From positions 328,325 through 392,324 of the forward strand of contig NZ_JAACFU010000008.1 in NCBI RefSeq assembly GCF_029051725.1: a DNA stretch of 64,000 nt. The letters run 5' to 3'. The position numbers and the translations under genes are program-made. Of the stretch, positions 54,359 to 62,000 are shown one piece after another. Positions within the stretch are counted from its first letter, which is position 1. Every line of letters begins with the position of its first letter. The DNA is from Bradyrhizobium sp. CSS354 (GTDB lineage Bacteria > Pseudomonadota > Alphaproteobacteria > Rhizobiales > Xanthobacteraceae). Under the pieces are notes generated by a model that saw nothing but the letters and a program-made list of their open reading frames with translations, searched no databases and had not been told where the DNA came from.

Positions 54359-54647
54359 ATCGCGCGCCTTGGAGACTGGGGAAAAGTTCAATGCCGCTGC
54401 TGCTCACAGCCGTAGGAACCTAGCATCACTGCCCTGCTTGCTGTCTTGCTAGCTCCCTCCTTCGTGCTGGCGGAGCGGCCCCGGCCTAATCTGTCCCACA
54501 ACCCTCCAAGCTGGGACCGTCTCTCTCCGCGGCCTGCGGAGGAGCCACAGCGCGAATACAACCAAATATGATGCTTCAAGTTGCGCGTGAACCGAGACTC
54601 AGCTTTAAATGCATTTATTGCGACAAATTGCTTTCCCGAGGACCATC

Positions 54648-54917
54648 GTGAACAGCGAAGCCGGATGCACAGCTTGTAGTCAGCCTCGAGTACTAAAGGC
54701 CCTTTTCCCCACGACCAAAGGTTATGAGCTGAAGGTCTACGAATGCGCCAGCTGCGGCAGCGATCTCCGGCTTGTGACCAAAGTGTCTAAGTCATCTGGC
54801 TACAAGGGGCCGAAGGGAAGACTTCCTTTGAGTACGAGGTCGAAGACTATCGCGGCAGCGCTAAGGGGGGCCGCTCGTGCAACTGCTCCGAAGCTTAAGG
54901 GCCGCCCGCTAGCGTGA
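54648..54917 (+). CDS. Small zinc-ribbon-like protein
   Basis: An 89-residue protein from GTG 54648 with GAGGA 5 bp upstream; the frame is open 13 codons earlier. Two CxxC pairs (CTAC near residue 6 and CASC near 31) separated by FPTTKGYELKVYE suggest a zinc ribbon with a sheet between, and the C-terminal half is basic (KGPKGRLPLSTRSKTIAAALRGAARATAPKLKGRP), fitting nucleic-acid binding. No family recognised. Confidence 0.6.
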   Translation: MNSEAGCTACSQPRVLKALFPTTKGYELKVYECASCGSDLRLVTKVSKSSGYKGPKGRLPLSTRSKTIAAALRGAARATAPKLKGRPLA

Positions 54918-54941
54918 ACCGGCGCTCTTGTCGTCCCCGCC

Positions 54942-55097
54942 TCAGCCGGCAGCCCCTCCATTGAGGTGCTGACGCAGTTTTCTGATGATCTCCCGCAGAT
55001 CGTTCAGGTACTCCTTGACGCGTCGAGCCTCCTCCGATCGCGTGGGCTTGGGCCCAGGTGTTTCTTTAGCCGGGTGAGGCTCGTCAGGCGGTTTCAT
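54942..55097 (-). CDS. Very small charged protein, 51 residues
   Basis: The minus strand encodes MKPPDEPHPAKETPGPKPTR followed by an amphipathic helix (SEEARRVKEYLNDLREIIRKLRQHL) and GGAAG. The proline-rich head plus regular coiled-coil-like heptads are unlike chance translation, and the frame is clean. It converges on the zinc-ribbon gene. Function unknown. Confidence 0.55.
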   Translation of the reverse strand: MKPPDEPHPAKETPGPKPTRSEEARRVKEYLNDLREIIRKLRQHLNGGAAG

Positions 55098-55494
55098 ACC
55101 CGAGGGTCGCGGAGAACCGAGCGCGGCCGTTGAGATGCATCAAAGGCCCGCCCGTAATTTCCCGTGTCACGGTGCTCCTGTCGAATCGGCCTCTGGGAGT
55201 TCATGACGAAATAAAGCCCGGCTGGGGATCAGGACCCAGCCGGGCCTTGTTGAACACTGGGCTTATCTGGAGAAGGACAGTCCCAGCGATGGAGACGATG
55301 GATGGCTCGCCGGCGCCTTCCTTGATCCATGTCAACGATTGCCAAAAGCTGCTCCATTAGCGGCGCTTCCGCCTTTTCGTTCACAAATTGCTATTTTTCA
55401 CAAGTTGCGGCATTTTACGCGCGCAACCTATTGATCTCGCGCACTGGTTGAGGTTCAGTGCGCCCCGTTGTTTTTTGGCCGGGGGGCTTTTCAC
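55098..55494. other. Intergenic region with terminator
   Basis: 397 bp between the 51-residue gene and the lipoprotein gene. Contains the hairpin listed below. A 42-codon minus-strand frame (55356 downward) ends inside the hairpin loop and a plus-strand frame runs straight through the hairpin; neither is credible. Confidence 0.5.
55212..55250. terminator. Strong bidirectional terminator hairpin
   Basis: aagcccggctggg / cccagccgggcctt stem with a seven-base loop, A-rich left flank and ttgtt right flank. It insulates the lipoprotein gene from the left side. Confidence 0.7.
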
Positions 55495-56232
55495 ATGCGT
55501 AGATTTGGCGTCGCGGCGCTTTGCGTCGTGCTGGGCGGCTGCGTATCTACTGGCGAGACCGTTTCTTTTCGAGCGTCAAATCCGCAGCAGCAGGCGCTTA
55601 TGCGAGATGGGCAGCCAGCCCTGGTGTCTCGACAAAAGAACTCACTCGTTCTCGTTAAACCAGCTTCGCGCCAGCTCCAGGCGAACGGGAGACCTGTGTT
55701 CATCGTCGGCATCAACAATCTAAGCAAGCAGCCGGTCGACTTCCGCGTCGCGCAAGTAGAGGCTGTCCAGCACGCCGCGGGCTCTGACTTCGAAATGAAA
55801 GTCGTGACCTACGAGATGTTGGTGCAAGAGGAGCGAAATCGGCAGGTCGCAGCCGCCCTCCTCACAGGCTTGGCAGCAGGCGCCAATGCCTACAGCGCAT
55901 CGCACGCGGGACATGGGAGCTACACCACTCCGAGCGGGCGCACTGGCACCTTCTACAGCCCGACCGCTGCAGCAATCGCGCAAAACAACGCAGCAGTGCA
56001 GAACGAGACCATGATTGCTGCAACGGTGGAAACTGGGCAGCGCAACATGGCCGTGCTCGAGCAGTCGGTCATCAAAGACAACACGCTAATGCCAGGTGAA
56101 TGGTACGGAGGTCAACTTCATGTGGCGCCGCCAACCGATCAGGCCGGCGCACAGAAGAGCTACACCATCGTCATCACAGTAGGTACGGAACGACATGTCA
56201 TCGACGTAGCGCAAGGGCCGCCAGGGGTTTGA
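55495..56232 (+). CDS. Lipoprotein of unknown function
   Basis: A 245-residue protein with lipoprotein signal MRRFGVAALCVVLGGC (lipobox LGGC, lipidated Cys16). The mature part has DMGQPALVSRQKNSLVLVKPA-type strands, a hydrophobic GLAAGANAYSASHAGHGSYTT stretch with Gly/Ser/Tyr, and the closing domain MPGEWYGGQLHVAPPTDQ...YTIVITVGTERHVIDVAQGPPG, which resembles a beta-sandwich found at the C-terminus of several cell-surface lipoproteins. ATG 55495 follows a GGGGGG site. Accessory-region gene; no family recognised. Confidence 0.75.
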   Translation: MRRFGVAALCVVLGGCVSTGETVSFRASNPQQQALMRDGQPALVSRQKNSLVLVKPASRQLQANGRPVFIVGINNLSKQPVDFRVAQVEAVQHAAGSDFEMKVVTYEMLVQEERNRQVAAALLTGLAAGANAYSASHAGHGSYTTPSGRTGTFYSPTAAAIAQNNAAVQNETMIAATVETGQRNMAVLEQSVIKDNTLMPGEWYGGQLHVAPPTDQAGAQKSYTIVITVGTERHVIDVAQGPPGV

Positions 56233-56275
56233 CCGCATCGCTGGAAACATCGTTTAGAACGGAGGATCAACTAAC

Positions 56276-56542
56276 ATGGCCGATGCTCAGGTCACGTGTA
56301 TCAACAAGCAGCCTAGAGATAATCCCCATGAGGGCATCACTCACCTTGGCGGGTCTAACTGGAAATGGCCTAGATCGGAGGTCATTCGATCCATCGAGTC
56401 GGGATCAAACACTTTTTTCGCGATGGTTGATGGCAGGCGGGCTGACATCGGCGTAGTCGATGGCCCCAACGGCAAATACGTTCGAACGCACGCCGACGGC
56501 GATTATAACGACAACCTGCTGGCGCTCCGCGAGTGCCCGTAG
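56276..56542 (+). CDS. DUF3892 domain protein
   Basis: An 88-residue protein matching DUF3892 throughout: VTCINKQPRDNPHEGITHLGG, NWKWPRSEVIRSIESGSNTFFA and GKYVRTHADGDYNDNLLALREC. The domain is common in small proteins of accessory regions and plasmids; no biochemical role is known. It may share a transcript with the lipoprotein 43 bp upstream. Confidence 0.85.
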   Translation: MADAQVTCINKQPRDNPHEGITHLGGSNWKWPRSEVIRSIESGSNTFFAMVDGRRADIGVVDGPNGKYVRTHADGDYNDNLLALRECP

Positions 56543-56590
56543 CACTCAGGATTTCCCGGAACTAGAATCTCAGAAATTTGCGGGGCGACA

Positions 56591-56815
56591 ATGAAGAACG
56601 CGATCATAGCCACTATGGGATTACTGGTGGTTTTAGCTCTGACCCAAGATGCGAGTGCACGCGGCGGGTCACACGGAGGTCGCGTTAGCTACGGCGGCGG
56701 ACATCATACAAGCAGCCACGGGGGCAGCTTCGTTGGGAGTGGCTCTGGCTCATCTCATCGTGGTGGCACTTACGTGAACTCCAAAACCGGCAATCGCTAC
56801 GGCACCCATCAATAG
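56591..56815 (+). CDS. Small exported Gly/His/Ser-rich protein
   Basis: A 74-residue protein. Signal peptide MKNAIIATMGLLVVLALTQDASA, then a low-complexity mature chain rich in Gly, His and Ser (GGSHGGRVSYGGGHHTSSHGGS). Seven histidines in GGHHTSSHGG-type context could bind metal such as Ni, Zn or Cu, which is inference. The tail TYVNSKTGNRYGTHQ resembles small secreted proteins of Bradyrhizobium. Confidence 0.75.
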   Translation: MKNAIIATMGLLVVLALTQDASARGGSHGGRVSYGGGHHTSSHGGSFVGSGSGSSHRGGTYVNSKTGNRYGTHQ

Positions 56816-56829
56816 GAGCGCGCGCCCAG

Positions 56830-57009
56830 ATGGCACTGCCGCGGATTGTGCAGAGTCGGTTGGGCAGATTCGCCATCGTTGCTGGTGGGACTGCTGTATT
56901 GGCCTCGCTGCTGTGGGCATGGTGGTCGTCCCCGCCTCCGTCTAGACACTTGTGTACCAAAGGAAAGACGAAACGATGTCGCACGACTACCGCTCGACCG
57001 AAGACTTGA
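56830..57009 (+). CDS. Possible 59-residue single-span membrane protein
   Basis: Frame from ATG 56830: MALPRIVQSRLGRFAIVAGG followed by TAVLASLLWAWW, a clear membrane helix, then a basic tail that overlaps the next gene by 34 bp in another frame. The overlap and poor ribosome site keep confidence low; only the hydrophobic helix argues for it. Confidence 0.3.
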   Translation: MALPRIVQSRLGRFAIVAGGTAVLASLLWAWWSSPPPSRHLCTKGKTKRCRTTTARPKT

Positions 57010-57200
57010 TGAGAATTGCTGCTGCGGGAGGTGGCTTTTCGATCAACGGGGCCCCGCGAAGTGTCCAGGACCTGATGAGGATCGCCGCCGCCGCGGGGGC
57101 GAAGGGATCTCGCGTAACCTTTACCGGGCTCGGCTTCATGACCGCCGAGGACCTCATGAGAATAGCGGCCGCCGGCAAGGGATGCGTGGAGTTCGCTTGA
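56976..57200 (+). CDS. Small protein with three DLMRIAAA repeats
   Basis: A 74-residue protein from ATG 56976 (MSHDYRSTEDLMRIAAAGGG) behind AGGAAAG. Three units share the pattern (S/T)-x-(E/Q)-D-L-M-R-I-A-A-A-x-(G/A): at residues 6-17, 25-36 and 53-64. Between them lie short beta-like segments (GFSING, SRVTFTGLGF, GCVEF). The codons of the three copies differ at synonymous sites (Leu TTG/CTG/CTC, Ile ATT/ATC/ATA), so the amino-acid repeat is under selection and the gene is real. No family recognised. Confidence 0.75.
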   Translation: MSHDYRSTEDLMRIAAAGGGFSINGAPRSVQDLMRIAAAAGAKGSRVTFTGLGFMTAEDLMRIAAAGKGCVEFA

Positions 57201-57300
57201 GGACCGTACCACCGCAGCGGGAAACCGTGTGAATTCGAAGCCACCACGGCTTTCGCGGTTGTGTCGCTCGGTGCCTGCCGGACCGATTGGTAGCCTTTGA

Positions 57301-58790
57301 ACGGGGGACGTTTCCATCGCCACCTTTTTTAACGAGCATTTTGGGATTGATGCAGAGACGCTGGATAGTTATGGCGCCCTGAACATTTCCATCGTCAATG
57401 ACCTTCCCTTATTTATTGATCCCTTCCTGCTGTTTAACAGCGAGAAGGATGACTACCGCGCCCTTCATGACGCGATAATTGACTACCTGGTTTTCCTTCG
57501 CGATCGATCCGCGAAGGGACCGGTCAGCGATGCCCTGCTGTCGAGCTGGTACTGTTTCGGCGAGGTGAAGCAGAATTGGCTCGGCCTCTCGATCAGTGGC
57601 AACGGCGGTACCGGGCTTGGAATGGATTTCGCTCGGGCCTTACACAGCAACCTGCACAACTTATTCTCAGATTTCGGCGAGGAAAAGGTCACGGAGGGAA
57701 GCCACTTGGAAAAGGTGTGCTTGATCTCCGATGGAGTCGGACGCGACAACATCAGCGATTTCACGACTAACCTAATTAAGGATTATCTGTGTCGATATAC
57801 CGAGCAGTTCGCCGCGCAGCACCTGAAGCCAAGCGACGTCCGGCAGGTGGCGGTAGGAAAGACTCAATTCAAGTACGAGACGGAGACGTGGGAGCGGGCC
57901 ACGTATGCTCGGCCTTGGGTTAATGATGATTTCGTCATCTTGACTCCAAAGGACATCCTGACCAGAGACGAAAATTGGATCAACAAGGGTGATCTAGTCG
58001 GCGATTTTCAGATGATTCCAACAGCCATTCCAGATTCACAGCTAGGGGCGCAGGTTGAGAACTATTTTTCCAAGATCCTTCACAAGCCTGGACGTAGGAA
58101 GCGCGGTCCCAGCGCCAAAGAGCGGTCGGAAGCCGCCAGAAGGACGCTGTTAGAATTCCCGCAGCTCATCGACTACTACATCAAGCTGAAGGAACAGCAC
58201 GGCGACGAAGCAGCCGACCTTAGCGCCGAGAAGGTGCTCGCAACTGAATATATGTTCATCGGCAGGTCGCGGATATGCAGCACACGCTGCTTCGCGAGAC
58301 TGACTTTTACGGAATCGGCGGCGGCGCCTATAAAGAGGCGCATGCGCGCGTCGGGTATCTAAAGGATGTAATCGAGAACAAGGGTGGACACCGGCTATTT
58401 TATCACCACGGGGCACCCGTTCAGCGAGAAAAAGACCTTCAGATCCTCTATCGCCTGGTCTGGTTCGGGACGCCTTCCGATGTTGGTACCGAAGCAAACG
58501 ACGGCAGAGGACCGGTCGACTTCAAAATCTCACGAGGTGCCCACGACAAAACACTGGTCGAGATGAAGTTGGCAAAGAATACGCAGCTAGAGCGAAACCT
58601 TGAGAAGCAAGTCCCGATTTACCAAGCTGCAAGCGACGCCAAAAATGCAATCAAGGTGATACTTTACTTCAGCGTCGCCGAGCTACGGAAAGTGAATGCA
58701 ATTTTGAAGAAGCTGGATCTGGTGGGCAATAAAGATATCGTTCTTATTGATGCCCGCGACGACAACAAACCATCGGGTTCTAAGGCTTAA
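57301..58790 (+). pseudogene. Frameshifted gene for a candidate PD-(D/E)xK nuclease-like protein
   Basis: A continuous protein of about 495 residues is encoded in two frames. The first (57301-58362) reads FFNEHFGIDAETLDSYGALN, LPLFIDPFLLFNSEKDD, and ends usefully at ATEYMFIG near 58262. The second takes over with QVADMQHTLLRETDFYGIGG and runs to 58790 with GRGPVDFKIS...KTLVEMKLAKN, a pattern fitting PD-(D/E)xK nucleases. Loss of one C in ggCcag near 58263 explains the shift. No ATG, GTG or TTG precedes the conserved N-terminus after the stop at 57298; a non-standard ATC behind GGGGGA is the only site. Either a decayed gene or a sequence error. Confidence 0.65.
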
Positions 58791-58819
58791 TTGGCCACGC
58801 TCCTACGGCAGTGACCGGC

Positions 58820-58951
58820 ATGATTGAGGACGGAATTGATGGCGTCTTATCTTTGACCGAAGACGATGATAACCTGGAGGAGATTGCTGCGCGCTTCACC
58901 GGGGCGACGGGCCGACCTGTATGGCGCAACATGACCGAAATCCCGCGGTGA
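58820..58951 (+). CDS. Small acidic protein, 43 residues
   Basis: MIEDGIDGVLSLTEDDDNLE followed by EIAARFTGATGRPVWRNMTEIPR. Acidic first half, basic second half. Its TGA overlaps the GTG start of the next gene (GTGA), a classical translational-coupling arrangement. Too short for standard ORF calling; a GTG three codons upstream is an alternative start. Confidence 0.45.
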   Translation: MIEDGIDGVLSLTEDDDNLEEIAARFTGATGRPVWRNMTEIPR

Positions 58952-59211
58952 TTGGTGTGCACAAAAAAGCCGACGCAGAACAAAAGATCAGGCATCTTGC
59001 GTTGGAGTGGATGCACGGAGCCGATTACCGCCCAAAGCCTGGCCACTACCCAAGCTTTGGCGCTTTCAAAACATGGCTGGAAAGCAAGCACTACAACCAT
59101 TACCTTGAATTCAGATCGCGGAGTGATGCGCGTTCCGAGGCTGAGGGTTGGTTTGAAGCAGAAATCCGCGACTACTGGCGCAGCATGCGTTCGCGCGGCG
59201 TCGAATCCTAA
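58948..59211 (+). CDS. Small protein of unknown function, coupled to the upstream ORF
   Basis: An 87-residue protein from GTG 58948: MIGVHKKADAEQKIRHLALE, WMHGADYRPKPGHYPSFGAFKTWLE, SKHYNHYLEFRSRSDARSEAEGWFEAEIRDYWRS. It is rich in aromatic and charged residues and has a soluble mixed fold. An ATG at 58921 is an alternative start but lies inside the preceding ORF. Last four bases overlap the convergent DUF6894 gene. No family recognised. Confidence 0.6.
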   Translation: MIGVHKKADAEQKIRHLALEWMHGADYRPKPGHYPSFGAFKTWLESKHYNHYLEFRSRSDARSEAEGWFEAEIRDYWRSMRSRGVES

Positions 59212-59447
59212 CGCCACACCATCCGCGGTTCTGCCTCCCCAACCCTATGCCGCGCGATCTCAGCACCGGAGGCGTCGATCACGATTACGACGGTGCCCGC
59301 ATCGGGGTCATATTCGGGATCACTACCGATATCCCGAGCGACGCGGGCGCCGTACTGGACGGCTAGCTCAGCAGAGCTAAACATCTCGCCCACATCGTCC
59401 GCCTGTGTCTCGCCGTTGTGGAAAATCGGGAAGGAGTAACGTCGCAT
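59208..59447 (-). CDS. DUF6894 family small protein
   Basis: A 79-residue protein: MRRYSFPIFHNGETQADDVGE, MFSSAELAVQYGARVARDIGS and TVVIVIDASGAEIARHRVGEA fit the DUF6894 pattern, abundant in Bradyrhizobium as many paralogues. Start ATG 59447 is preceded by AAGGAGGG; the frame is open 75 codons further without meaning. Function unknown, possibly stress-related. Confidence 0.82.
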   Translation of the reverse strand: MRRYSFPIFHNGETQADDVGEMFSSAELAVQYGARVARDIGSDPEYDPDAGTVVIVIDASGAEIARHRVGEAEPRMVWR

Positions 59448-59582
59448 ATTCGCGGCCCTCCTTCTTAAGCCGCAATCATGCCCACATGTCGGGAGGTCCG
59501 CACCTGTCAGAAACGACAGGGTCCTGCGAAGCGGATCATCGGGCGCCCTCCTCGCAGCTCCCGCCGCGTGTGTCGTCGTCGA

Positions 59583-59636
59583 CCCGTAGCAACAACGCTC
59601 GACGTCTCGCGCTAGACAGCCTGGTAACACTCCCCG
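59583..59636. repeat. Copy 1 of a dispersed ~55-bp repeat
   Basis: cgtagcaacaacgctcgacg followed by tctcgcgctagacagc and taacactcc. It matches 60668-60720 at roughly three quarters of positions. Confidence 0.6.
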
Positions 59637-59687
59637 ACCTTGTCCCGCGGGGCACTTGGCTGGCACCGACAACCTACCAGAGCCGAC

Positions 59688-59933
59688 TCAATCGGCTTTG
59701 AACACCACGCCGATGCGAGTATCACTGGACCAAACGAGACGACAATCTCGGATGATACGGTCTCTTTCCAACATCATCTTGAATGTGGCACGCATGTGCA
59801 GCTTCGCCGGTAGCTCGATCCCAGCCCCGTCCTCCGAGATGTTGAAAACGCGGCAACGTTGGCTGCCGCCATCTCCAAAAATGTATGCGACCAAGTCGAC
59901 GTCCGAACGATCGATCTTCCGGCGATCCGACAT
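59688..59933 (-). CDS. PilZ domain protein
   Basis: An 81-residue stand-alone PilZ domain: DRRKIDRSDVDLVAYIF with the RxxxR-like c-di-GMP motif and FNISEDGAGIELPA matching (D/N)xSxxG, then MRATFKMMLERDRIIRDCRLVWSSDTRIGVVF. It likely binds c-di-GMP, which the window's GGDEF protein could supply. The gene at 59940 lies 6 bp upstream on the same strand, so both form an operon. Confidence 0.87.
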   Translation of the reverse strand: MSDRRKIDRSDVDLVAYIFGDGGSQRCRVFNISEDGAGIELPAKLHMRATFKMMLERDRIIRDCRLVWSSDTRIGVVFKAD

Positions 59934-59939
59934 GATTAC

Positions 59940-60239
59940 TTATCCTTGAGTTGACGCGGCTGTCTCGGGTCCTTCATTGGTGGAAACTATTTCAAGCAAT
60001 CTAAACTGCCTCGCGATCCGCGTTGCCAAGCGCGACCGCTCTTTAGCCAGCTCTCTCTCATAGTCGGATACGTCGTGTCCGTCTCGCTTAAGGACCTCGA
60101 TCAGGATAGTTTGGCTCTGAACATAGGTCACCTTGGCAGCGATCTCTCGCGTCAAAACAGCCAGCTCGTCATCATTAGCTGATGTCACGGCGATCTCCTT
60201 GGTCGGACGGATCACGCGCAGAAAGGCGCTATTTTGCAT
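59940..60239 (-). CDS. Helical protein of unknown function in operon with PilZ
   Basis: A 99-residue protein from ATG 60239: residues 20-85 are predicted helical and coiled-coil-like (DDELAVLTREIAAKVTYVQS, QTILIEVLKRDGHDVSDYERELAKERSRLATRIARQFRLLE). Ends 6 bp before the PilZ start. It may present or oligomerise with the PilZ protein. Confidence 0.7.
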   Translation of the reverse strand: MQNSAFLRVIRPTKEIAVTSANDDELAVLTREIAAKVTYVQSQTILIEVLKRDGHDVSDYERELAKERSRLATRIARQFRLLEIVSTNEGPETAASTQG

Positions 60240-60427
60240 GCCCAATACTTACAGAGCGTTACGCGGGCACCCTGGACCGCCCTGTAGGCGCGTGGCCAGT
60301 TCGGCCCTGGTCGAGCAAGCTGGGTGCAAGCGCAACCTCGCGACGTTCACGCTCCAAACCTGGAACTCATCATTTACCAGCTTGCTATACGATGATGGTC
60401 CGCAGCGCTTCTGCTGGCGTGAAATCG

Positions 60428-60664
60428 ATGTCCAACAATCGACAAGAGGTTCGCCCGTGGTCGCCTGAAGAAGAGGCGCAACTGCTTGCGCTACGCGACC
60501 AGGGTACGACTGCGACCGCGCTGGGCGAGCGTTTGGGTCGCAGTGGTCAGGCCGTGTACGGTCGGCTACAACCAAGCAGCGAGGCCGAACAAGCCGAAGG
60601 AGCGGACACGTCTTCGCGCAAGGGATTGGATAGCCGGGGGTCCTCCCCCCGTCACCTGGCGTGA
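60428..60664 (+). CDS. Small SANT/Myb-like helix-turn-helix protein
   Basis: A 78-residue protein from ATG 60428: RPWSPEEEAQLLALRDQGTTATALGERLGRSGQAVYGRL is a single Myb/SANT-like or GcrA-like helix-turn-helix unit. The C-terminal 30 residues are polar and low complexity. Probably binds DNA. Upstream frame extensions overlap the divergent operon and are ignored. Confidence 0.65.
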   Translation: MSNNRQEVRPWSPEEEAQLLALRDQGTTATALGERLGRSGQAVYGRLQPSSEAEQAEGADTSSRKGLDSRGSSPRHLA

Positions 60665-60667
60665 CTG

Positions 60668-60720
60668 ACCGCAGCAACAACGCTCGACGCCTCCCGCTAG
60701 ACCGCGGCGGCAACACTATC
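60668..60720. repeat. Copy 2 of a dispersed ~55-bp repeat
   Basis: ccgcagcaacaacgctcgac followed by gcctcccgctagaccg and caacactatcc; pairs with 59583-59636. It begins right after the stop of the SANT-like gene. Confidence 0.6.
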
Positions 60721-61046
60721 CACCCTGGGCCGAGCGAAAATCCAACTCGCGACTGCCGCCACGGTTCATTAACCATGGTCGGCCTATCATACTTTCCGGT
60801 GGGTTAAAGTTGAGTAGAGCGTATCGCGATGTTGTATTTGAGCGCCCTTAGCTACGCGGCTGTAACGATCATCATCTTGATGCAAACGGGTCTGGTTCGG
60901 TTGGGCTGAGAAACGTGAGGCGAGTTCTGCGGTGACCAGAAGCTTTCGGTGCAGGCTGCACTGAAACGGTCTGGGTCCTAGGCCGGATCGTGGCATCACG
61001 CAGGCGAAGGGAAATTACACGCGTTCAACGGTCGAGGGGATGGACC
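60721..61046. other. Intergenic region
   Basis: 326 bp with no supported gene beyond a tiny 26-codon frame (60829-60909, MLYLSALSYAAVTIIILMQT) that would make a single membrane helix; it lacks a good ribosome site. A caccacggttcattaaccatgg-like inverted segment near 60758-60778 may be part of a promoter or repeat. Confidence 0.4.
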
Positions 61047-61307
61047 ATGAAGCGACTAGTCGGACTCGTCGCGCTGCTGATTACGACCGGCGCCTTTGCT
61101 CAAACCGCTCCACCGAAAGCAGCCAAAAAGCCTTCGGTTAACGTCAAGCCGCAGCCGCCAATGGGCTGCAAACTGATCGGCGCCGTCAAAGGAACCAAGA
61201 TTTGGGCGGGCGATTGCATCGCTCCGTCGCCCGCGGCAGAAATTCCCGCGCCAGCATCTCCGCCTGCTGAGCCAGGCGACGAGCGTCCGAAAGATAGGAA
61301 ACCGTAA
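61047..61307 (+). CDS. Small exported proline-rich protein
   Basis: An 86-residue protein from ATG 61047 behind GAGGGGA. Signal peptide MKRLVGLVALLITTGAFAQT, then a proline/lysine-rich chain, a central GCKLIGAVKGTKIWAGDC segment with two cysteines that may bridge, and a Pro/Ala-rich tail (APSPAAEIPAPASPPAEPGD). Likely periplasmic. First of a row of small genes to 61977. Confidence 0.75.
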   Translation: MKRLVGLVALLITTGAFAQTAPPKAAKKPSVNVKPQPPMGCKLIGAVKGTKIWAGDCIAPSPAAEIPAPASPPAEPGDERPKDRKP

Positions 61308-61342
61308 TCATATCGGCGGGCTGAACGCCAAAGGGGAAATTG

Positions 61343-61543
61343 ATGCGCCTACTCTCCTCGATCGAATTGCCGCATTGGCTCATGATCGCGGGGACTATTC
61401 TGGCCATACTGGGCGTCTTTGGTCTTGTGATTACTCGGAACAAGCATACCGCAGTTGATCCTGACACAGAGCCCCTCGCACCCACAGCCCAGACGCCCCC
61501 GCCGAGCCAGCTCGATTCTTCGCCTCATAAAGACGGCGACTGA
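61343..61543 (+). CDS. Small single-span membrane protein
   Basis: A 66-residue protein from ATG 61343 (TTG one codon earlier also in frame) behind AGGGG. Membrane helix about residues 10-30 (LPHWLMIAGTILAILGVFGLVI) and a polar Pro/Thr-rich C-terminal tail, so probably N-in or N-out type III. 35 bp after the exported protein. Confidence 0.7.
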   Translation: MRLLSSIELPHWLMIAGTILAILGVFGLVITRNKHTAVDPDTEPLAPTAQTPPPSQLDSSPHKDGD

Positions 61544-61545
61544 CT

Positions 61546-61707
61546 GTGCAACATCATGGCAAAGACCCTACGCCGTTCGCGCGAGAGACGGATCCGAACC
61601 GCGAGTTCGCTCGGCTTGATCATAGCCGGTCCGCTATATGGTTCTTTGGAACGCTGCCGATTTTCATCATCATCTATGTGATCTATGTGAAGATTGCGGC
61701 AATCTAA
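61546..61707 (+). CDS. Very small membrane protein, 53 residues
   Basis: From GTG 61546, two bases after the preceding stop: MQHHGKDPTPFARETDPNRE then FARLDHSRSAIWFFGTLPIFIIIYVIYVKIAAI, a C-terminal membrane helix of about 20 residues. The tight spacing to the preceding gene and the clean hydrophobic segment support it although it is below usual ORF length limits. Confidence 0.65.
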   Translation: MQHHGKDPTPFARETDPNREFARLDHSRSAIWFFGTLPIFIIIYVIYVKIAAI

Positions 61708-61794
61708 CGTAGCGCGGTGATAGGATAAGTGCGCGGCTTGCGAACTCCGCGCTACGTTGTTAGACCGCGCCCTCAACATCGAAGGAGCGCCACG

Positions 61795-61977
61795 TTGGCC
61801 AAGAAAGCAAAGAAAACTATTCGCCGCGAGTGGACTAAGGCCGACATCAAGGAACTTAAAGCGCACTCAAAGGCGCGTACGCCTGTCATCAAAATATCCA
61901 AGGCGACCAAGCGAACCGAGGGCTCGCTGCGTCAGAAGGCGCTGTACTTGGGAATTGGTCTGGGCCATCAGCGATAA
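61795..61977 (+). CDS. Small basic protein, 60 residues
   Basis: From TTG 61795 with AAGGAG at 7-base spacing: MAKKAKKTIRREWTKADIKE, LKAHSKARTPVIKISKATKRTEGSLRQKALYLGIGLGHQR. It has the look of a small helix-turn-helix DNA-binding protein (SKATKRTEGSLRQKA as the second and third helix). Similar small basic proteins are common in Bradyrhizobium as I recall; no function known. Confidence 0.75.
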   Translation: MAKKAKKTIRREWTKADIKELKAHSKARTPVIKISKATKRTEGSLRQKALYLGIGLGHQR

Positions 61978-62000
61978 CTGAAGGCTGGCTGTCATTCAGC

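Noticed and set aside
55130..55360. 76-codon plus-strand frame
   Set aside because: It runs through a strong terminator hairpin and has no ribosome site.
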